A stretch of DNA of 64,000 bases from Cycas panzhihuaensis. Its lineage: Eukaryota > Cycadophyta. The notes beneath the pieces were generated by a model, which worked only from the letters and a program-made list of their open reading frames with translations, did not search any database and was not told the DNA's origin. The translations under genes and the position numbers were made by a program. Where the stretch lies: positions 1,302,001-1,366,000 of the forward strand of contig CM041465.1 of NCBI GenBank assembly GCA_023213395.1. Direction: 5' to 3'. This document shows, one piece after another, positions 58,650 through 64,000 of the stretch (position 1 is its first letter; each line of letters opens with the position of its first letter).

Positions 58650-59311
58650 TTATCCTTGATAACTTTGCTTGATCCTTACCTTTGTGGCATAGGCATGTTG
58701 TAATGTTTCATGTCAACCTTTCTTCTCTTCAACTGCAATAAGTATGGCACTCAGTTGCTCAATCATAAGGGCACTTAGATCTTTTAAAACTTCAATACTT
58801 ATGGCTACTATTTTGAATCTTTTAACCTCTCAAACACATCTTAATATTCTTTCTACAACCTTTATTTAGTCAACACTTCTCTTAGGGATCTTATCTGATT
58901 GATTAAGTCTTATACCTTAGTGATAAATTTATTAACACTTTCTTTTGGTGACATCTTCAAGTTCTTAAATTTACTTCTAAGGGCTTAAAACTTAGTAGAT
59001 GTGACTCCTTCATAAATAAGCTTTAGAGTATCCCAAGCTTCCTTTGATGTAGTTGTTTCACTAACTCTAGCGAATATATGGTCCTCTAAAGCAAAAAAAA
59101 CAAGAACTAAGGCTTCATTGTTTTTTTTAACACACTCTCTATAAACTAGTTTCTCATCCAAAGTGGTTTCTTCACTAATGTCTTTAAATCTATCTTTGAT
59201 AAATTCTTACATATCTTGTGTTATGAAGATTGGTTTTATTCTCTTACTCTAATTAAAGAAGTTAGTTCTATCAAATTTAAGTATGACTATGTTACCAAAG
59301 TTTGTTACCAT
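58650..59311 (-). pseudogene. copia gag fragment
   Basis: The minus-strand ATG at 59311 gives 'MVTNFGNIVILKFDRTNFFN', followed by 'DISEETTLDEKLVYRECVKK' and 'EAWDTLKLIYEG'. The sequence from that start onward matches the DUF4219/UBN2 plan of copia Gag. Stops occur within 70 codons of the start. Confidence 0.75.
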
Positions 59312-59344
59312 TGTAAGCTCAACTATCTTTAGTGTACCCCAAAA

Positions 59345-59915
59345 AATTTAAATGTATTTGTGTCCTATCTACTTAGGAGGTTTCTAATCTAGAGTTCTAA
59401 GTCTTAGGGTCTTTAAGAAAAGCTTTTGGTTACTATCTTGTCTAATGGCACCTACCCATAAGTGGAAAAGTAAGGACCTAATATACTGGTACGTGAGTTT
59501 AAGGCTTGATATACCTTAGTACACATGCTAAAAAGAAGGTCAAAGATCCCACTAATTTATTAGTCCACTTATGTTGGACTTATATTTAATGACAAATCTA
59601 GTTCTTAGAGCTTAACCAACTAAGGCAATCATCCCATCTAGGTCTAGCCCGGTCTCTAAACTCCAAAGGTAAAAAGTTCTTTACCTCAACTTACCACCCA
59701 TTATAACTAATAACCATTGGTTTTCTCAATAAATTAGAGTACGCAAAAGGTGTATGCATAGTGTTAACTTTAAGGGTCCTAATCATTCCCATTGTAAGGC
59801 TAGAAAATAGGGTGGTTGATTTATGAATTATCTTATTAATGTGTTACCCTAAAGAACGAAAACTCTAAAGAATTTGAGATTTACCCTGCGCTGAAAGACA
59901 ACTGGTTTAAGATTT
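59345..59915. other. Spacer between copia and LINE relics
   Basis: No recognisable gene. It should hold the copia leader and the LINE 5' UTR. Confidence 0.4.
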
Positions 59916-60972
59916 TAGTCCCAAAGGAATTAACCGATAAAACTATCTAATACTGGGAAAATAGCTTGGCGGGTAGGTTTTGAGGACCTAGACCTGGACT
60001 TGATATTATCAGAGAATAGATAAGAAACAAATAGAAAACAAGGAGCCCGGTTGATGTGATAGCCATGCCAAAGGGGTGTGTCCTCTTTAGATTTGTAAAC
60101 CAGGATGATATGATTGCTATCCTCCTAAAATCCCCCTAGATGTTTGGTAGAAAAGCCATGACTCTAGAAAAATGGCATCCAAACTTTGATCTAGGAACCC
60201 CAATGGTTAAACAAGCCCCAGTATGGGTGTAGATGCTAGGGCTACCTCTACATTTCTGGAACTTAGAGGTAGTTAAAGGTGCGGCCAAGATGATTGGGCC
60301 TTTACTAGCACTGGATTCAGTGATAAAACACAGATCTTGATTGATGAATGCCAGATTATGCGTCTTAACTAGCCTAGACTACAATCTCCCAGAAGAAATA
60401 GATATTGATTCACAGGACAAGTCATCAATCAAAGATTATTTTATGAAGTGGAAGGATTTAGATGTTTAAAGTGTAAATGCAGGGGGCATCTACCTTTTCA
60501 ATGCACAGGAGCTCTAACAAAGATGGACAAGGAAGAGGGTAGTAAAGAGAAAGAAGACATAGAAATAGAGGCAGTTAGAGGTGAGGCCTAGGATGAAGGT
60601 ATTGACAAGATCGACAAGGAAGAGGGTAGTAAAGAGAAAGAAGATAAAGAAATTGATGCAGTTAGAGGTGAGGCCCCAGATGTAGGTACTGACAAGATCC
60701 AAGGAGGGTTGGGCCAAACTACGAATTCAAAACTTGGCTTTACAGTAGAGTGTTCCAAAGATCAGACAAGGGGACATCATAGGATTGATGGTCATGTTGA
60801 TGAGGGTGGGAATATCCCCCCAGTGATCGAATAGCCAGTCTTGTCCAAGCAAGCAAAGGACATTAACTGGGACATGGAGGATTACCTCTCGAAGGTTGAG
60901 GAGGGGAGGATTCAGGACCTAGATCAGATGGAGGAACAGTTAGAATTCGTGATAGAGGGTCTAGGAAAATGA
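59916..60972 (+). pseudogene. LINE ORF1: DUF4283 and CCHC zinc knuckle
   Basis: 'KILVPKELTDKTI' and 'PVDVIAMPKGCVLFRFVNQD' (to about 60110) begin the DUF4283 domain. It continues with 'KAMTLEKWHPNFDLGTP' and 'LGLPLHFWNLEVV'. A knuckle C-x2-C-x4-H-x4-C, reading CLKCKCRGHLPFQC, lies at 60463-60504 with all four ligands intact. An acidic, lysine-rich tail with an 87-bp tandem duplication follows. ORF1 proteins of plant LINEs bind element RNA. Stops occur near 60135, 60210 and 60340, and the ORF1 start is unclear. Confidence 0.82.
60526..60699 (+). repeat. 87-bp in-frame tandem duplication in LINE ORF1
   Basis: 'GACAAGGAAGAGGGTAGTAA' starts at 60526 and again at 60613. The step is 29 codons, so the frame is kept and an acidic segment (DKEEGSKEKED...) is doubled. 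Confidence 0.92.
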
Positions 60973-61247
60973 AGCGGGGTTCTTTGGGGTTAAAGGGGTG
61001 GAATAGGGGAAGGTAGGAGGAGGGATTCTGAAATGGATCTAAAAAGATAAAAGTAATATGTTGGACTCAAAAAAAGCACCTAATTTTGGGATAGAAAATA
61101 GGGTTGGCAGACCATCAAAAAGGTGACTAGGGAGAAGGAAATAGTGGCCCAGATTAATTTGGGATACCAGAGCACCTTAAAGGAGGGGGGGATGGTCAAA
61201 GGCCCTCTTCTCAAAAGGAGGAAAAGATGATGGAGGGGGGATTTGGG

Positions 61248-64000
61248 ATGACCATGAAGGTCTTATCTTGGAATATAAGGGGCCTTAATGCCCCATCAAA
61301 GCAGAGATTGGTTAAGGAAATGAGGATAAGGATAGGCACAGACATAGTTTTGTTGTAGGAGACAAAACTTGACCAGACAAAGGAAAGATAGGTATTCAAC
61401 AAAATTTGGAGGAGGGGAGAAGGGAGGGTTGTTGTGGGTTCAGCGGGTTTAGGGGGGTTGGCTACCCTATGGAATCTAAGTAGATGAAAAGGCTTTGAGG
61501 TGGTCAAATGTGAACACTTCATAACCTTAGGTCTGGTATACGAGCGAACTAGCATGCCTTGCCGGATCACTAATATATATGCCCCTATAATAGTGGAGGG
61601 AAGGAAGAGTTTATGGGAAAGAATTGTAAAGGTACATAAAGACTATGAAGGCCCCTGGTTAGTTGCTGGGGACTTTAATACGGCTCTCAATCTGGATGAA
61701 AAGAAAAAGGGGTAAGAAGGGTGGTGCAGAAGCATGTCAAATCTTAGAGACTTTCTACAATTCATCGGTCTAATGGACATTCCTCTCAGGGGAGCTAGGT
61801 ACACTTGGTCAAATAGGAGATTGGGAGACAACCATATTCAGATTAAGTTAGACAGAATGTTAACCAATTATGAATGGACTTGCCAATATAAGGATATTAA
61901 ACTTGAGGCTCTTTCAAAAATGGGCTCGGATCATTCTCATTTGGTCATGGAGTCTTCTTACCTAGGTAAGCATGGAGGGACCCCCTTTCGCTTCGAATTA
62001 ATGTGGTAGCAGCACCCCGATCTAAGGGAGAGGATTAGAGAGTGGTGGGGAATCTTGATGCCCAGATTTGCTATGTTTAAGTTCTTGAAGAAGTTAAACT
62101 GGATTAAACAACAGATCAAAATATGGAATAAGGAGGTGTTTGGAAACTTTTTCATAGATAAAGGATGCCTATTGGAGGAGCTAAAAAAGATCGAGGAAAG
62201 GATCCAACTCGAGGGTAGAACACAGACCCTAGATCAAACAGAACACTTCACCACTAAGAAATTAGAAGATATACTAACTAGGGAGGAACTCCATTGGAAG
62301 CAGAAATCTAGGGAGTTATGGATAAAGGAGGGAGACAAAAATACTAAGTTTTTCCATCTATCTACATTGAAGCATAGGTCCTACAATAGGATCAGCAAAT
62401 TATGAAGTAAGGATGGGGTTATGAATGATACGAAAGACCAGATAAGAGGAATAGCGATGAATTACTTTAAAGAGTTATACGTAGAACCAGGGTGCCAAGA
62501 CCTAGATTTAAGGGTGAACCTACTACAATATATTCCAAGAGTAATTACTAAGGCCCAAAACAGAAAACTGACATAACCGTTTTCCCAAGATGAAGTCGAG
62601 AAAGCCCTATTTAAAATGGGATGGGACAAAGCCACTAGGCTAGATGGGTTCTCGCCTGGCTTCTTCTAGGAGTATTGGGACATCATTAAGGATGACCAAA
62701 TTTTGGCACTAAATGAATTTTTTCAAAGGAAGACTATTTTGAAAGAATGGCATGCCACTTTTCTGGTTTTGATTCTGAAAATGGCGGGAGTGGAAGTAAT
62801 AGAAGACTTTGGACCGATAAGCCTATGTAATGTAAAATATAAAATTTTAGCTAAAGTGCTAGCGAACCGTCTTAAAGAGTGTCTTCCGTCCATCATCTCT
62901 CCAAACCAGGATGGATTTGTTAAGGGTAGACAAATAATAGATGGCATAATTATAGTTCATAAAATAATTCACTTGACCTATCATAAGAAAGAAGCAGGTA
63001 TGATAATAAAAACATATATGTCTAAGGCCTATGATCGGGTGGCATGGGATTGTCTATTGGAATGTCTAAAAGCGTTTGGTTTTAGGGAGGTTTGGAGGGA
63101 ATGAATGCGATGTTATATATCCAATATATCGTTCTTAGTGATTCTAAATGGTAGGTTGACACCCTTCTTTCCCAGAATAGGGGATTGAGACAAGAAGATC
63201 CCCTATCGCCCTTCCTCTTTATCATAATAGAAGAACTATTAGGGAGGGCTACAGAGGAAGCTAAGAGGATAGGGTGGGTATCAGGACTGAAGCCCTCATC
63301 TAACTTGGAAAATATTGTTCATCACCATTTTGTCGATGATAACATCTTTCTGAGTAGGACTTCCCTTGGTGAGGCTCGTGCCCTAAAAGATGGTCTTCAA
63401 GCCTATGAGTGGGCTTCTAATCAGAGAGTTAACTTGGATAAGAGCTCAATTTTCTTCATCAATACTCTGGAGAGGCTGCAGAGGAGGATCAATAGGGTTT
63501 TGGAGATTTCCAATAGACATCTTCCTACCTCCTATCTGGGGATGCCCCTTTTTATGGGAAAGATGGATACGAATTTGTGCCACCCCATTGTGGGGAGGTT
63601 CAATAGGAAGTTAGCAGGTTGGAAAGGGATGCTACTGAGTTGGGATGGAAAGATCCAGCTTGTCGTGGCCTCTCTTCAGAGTATTCCAGTCTACCAAATG
63701 TCCTTATTCAAGATGCTGGGCAAAGTTATTTCAACTCTTGAAGGCATTATGAAGAGATTTCTATGGTCAAGGGCTGAAGATAAAAACAGATTCCATCTAG
63801 TGTCCTGAGAAAAGGTTTGCAAGCCCAAGTGGGTGGGAGGGCTTAATATTAGGAGACTAGGACACTTCAATGGAGCTCTCCTTGCTAAGATGGGATGGAG
63901 ATTAATCAAAGAGGTAGGCTCTGTGTGGGGAAAAATCATAGCCAAGAAATATTTAGGGGATAAGTATTTCCTAAAGGATGAGTTGACTGAGACCTCTGGT
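61248..64000 (+). pseudogene. LINE ORF2: AP endonuclease and reverse transcriptase
   Basis: The endonuclease has 'VLSWNIRGLNAPSKQRLV' (about 61260-61310), 'ETKLDQTKE', 'RITNIYAP' (about 61564-61587), 'VAGDFNTALN' (about 61660-61690) and 'MGSDHSHLV' (about 61920-61947). The central part has 'ELHWKQKSRELWIKEGDKNT'. RT has 'KATRLDGFSPGFF', 'GPISLCNVKYKILAKVLANR' (about 62810-62870), 'GFVKGRQIIDG', 'TYMSKAYDRVAWDCLLECLK' and the catalytic box 'HHFVDDNIF' (about 63321-63347, family F/Y-A-D-D). Stops near 61355, 61482, 61712, 62007, 62403, 62574, 62669 and 63102 inactivate it. ORF2 would nick target DNA and prime reverse transcription there. Confidence 0.92.

Larger units (their letters stand above)
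54835..59340 (-). mobile_element. copia relic, minus strand, gag to RNase H
   Basis: The domain order of copia is complete on the minus strand: gag, zinc knuckle, protease, integrase, RT, RNase H. A candidate 3' LTR begins TGTTGGGATGGTG at about 55046 and runs left to about 54835, including a (TA)n run at 54851-54870. I do not find the matching 5' LTR to the right of the gag start. Many stops make it non-functional. Confidence 0.85.
59916..64000 (+). mobile_element. L1-type plant LINE, 3' end outside window
   Basis: Two successive coding regions of a plant non-LTR element lie on the + strand: ORF1 (nucleic-acid binding) and ORF2 (endonuclease then RT). Both have several in-frame stops. The element continues past the right edge, so the RT tail, 3' UTR and poly-A are not seen. 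No LTRs are present, as expected. Confidence 0.92.

Overview
This window is nuclear DNA of a land plant with a large, repeat-rich genome. The evidence is a plant-type 18S-5.8S-26S ribosomal DNA unit and several plant-lineage retroelements: Ty3/gypsy of Tat/Ogre type, Ty1/copia, an L1-type LINE and a tRNA-derived SINE. ITS1 is about 670 bp, longer than in nearly all angiosperms, so a gymnosperm is the best guess at low confidence. I see no intact protein-coding gene. Every coding stretch is a broken mobile-element gene or a pseudogene, and most of the long reading frames cross tandem repeats.

Layout. (1) 1-5168: a GC-rich, frameshifted Tat-like Ty3/gypsy element (element A) on the + strand, cut by the left edge, with gag, protease, reverse transcriptase, RNase H and integrase in order. 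(2) 5169-9420: GC-rich sequence without recognised genes, perhaps the 3' part of element A. (3) about 9430-28938: one long decayed 45S rDNA unit. It runs IGS subrepeats (475 bp, then 321 bp), 18S, ITS1, 5.8S, ITS2, 26S, then 56-bp, 51-bp, 354-bp and 418-bp IGS repeats. The three rRNA genes keep full length, but universally conserved functional sites carry C-to-T and G-to-A changes, so they are pseudogenes. A short block at 9430-9545 matches the last IGS repeats at 27.7-28.7 kb, which suggests that slightly more than one IGS period is present. (4) 29061-30600: a decayed, apparently intronless copy of a tandem-BRCT protein of the Arabidopsis At4g02110 type. (5) 30727-48915: element B, a long-LTR Tat-like Ty3/gypsy relic related to A, with gag, protease, an RNase H tail, an antisense ORF remnant and tandem-repeat arrays before the 3' LTR. 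Its 5' LTR is split by a complete 2980-bp gag-only copia element with a perfect TGAAA target duplication. (6) 49161-52640: a + strand copia relic whose nucleocapsid region is split by a 454-bp SINE with two tRNA-like modules and a 17-bp target duplication. (7) 52660-59340: two copia relics on the minus strand. (8) 59900-64000: a plant LINE on the + strand with ORF1 (DUF4283 and zinc knuckle) and ORF2 (endonuclease and reverse transcriptase), running off the right edge.

The parts do not form a pathway. They record nested insertion followed by decay dominated by transitions, as expected in methylated heterochromatin. The nesting order can be read directly: element B is older than the copia element in its LTR, and the copia at 49-52 kb is older than the SINE inside it. 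Domain calls come from reading translations by eye. Ends of degenerate elements are approximate unless a target duplication or TG...CA terminus is stated.
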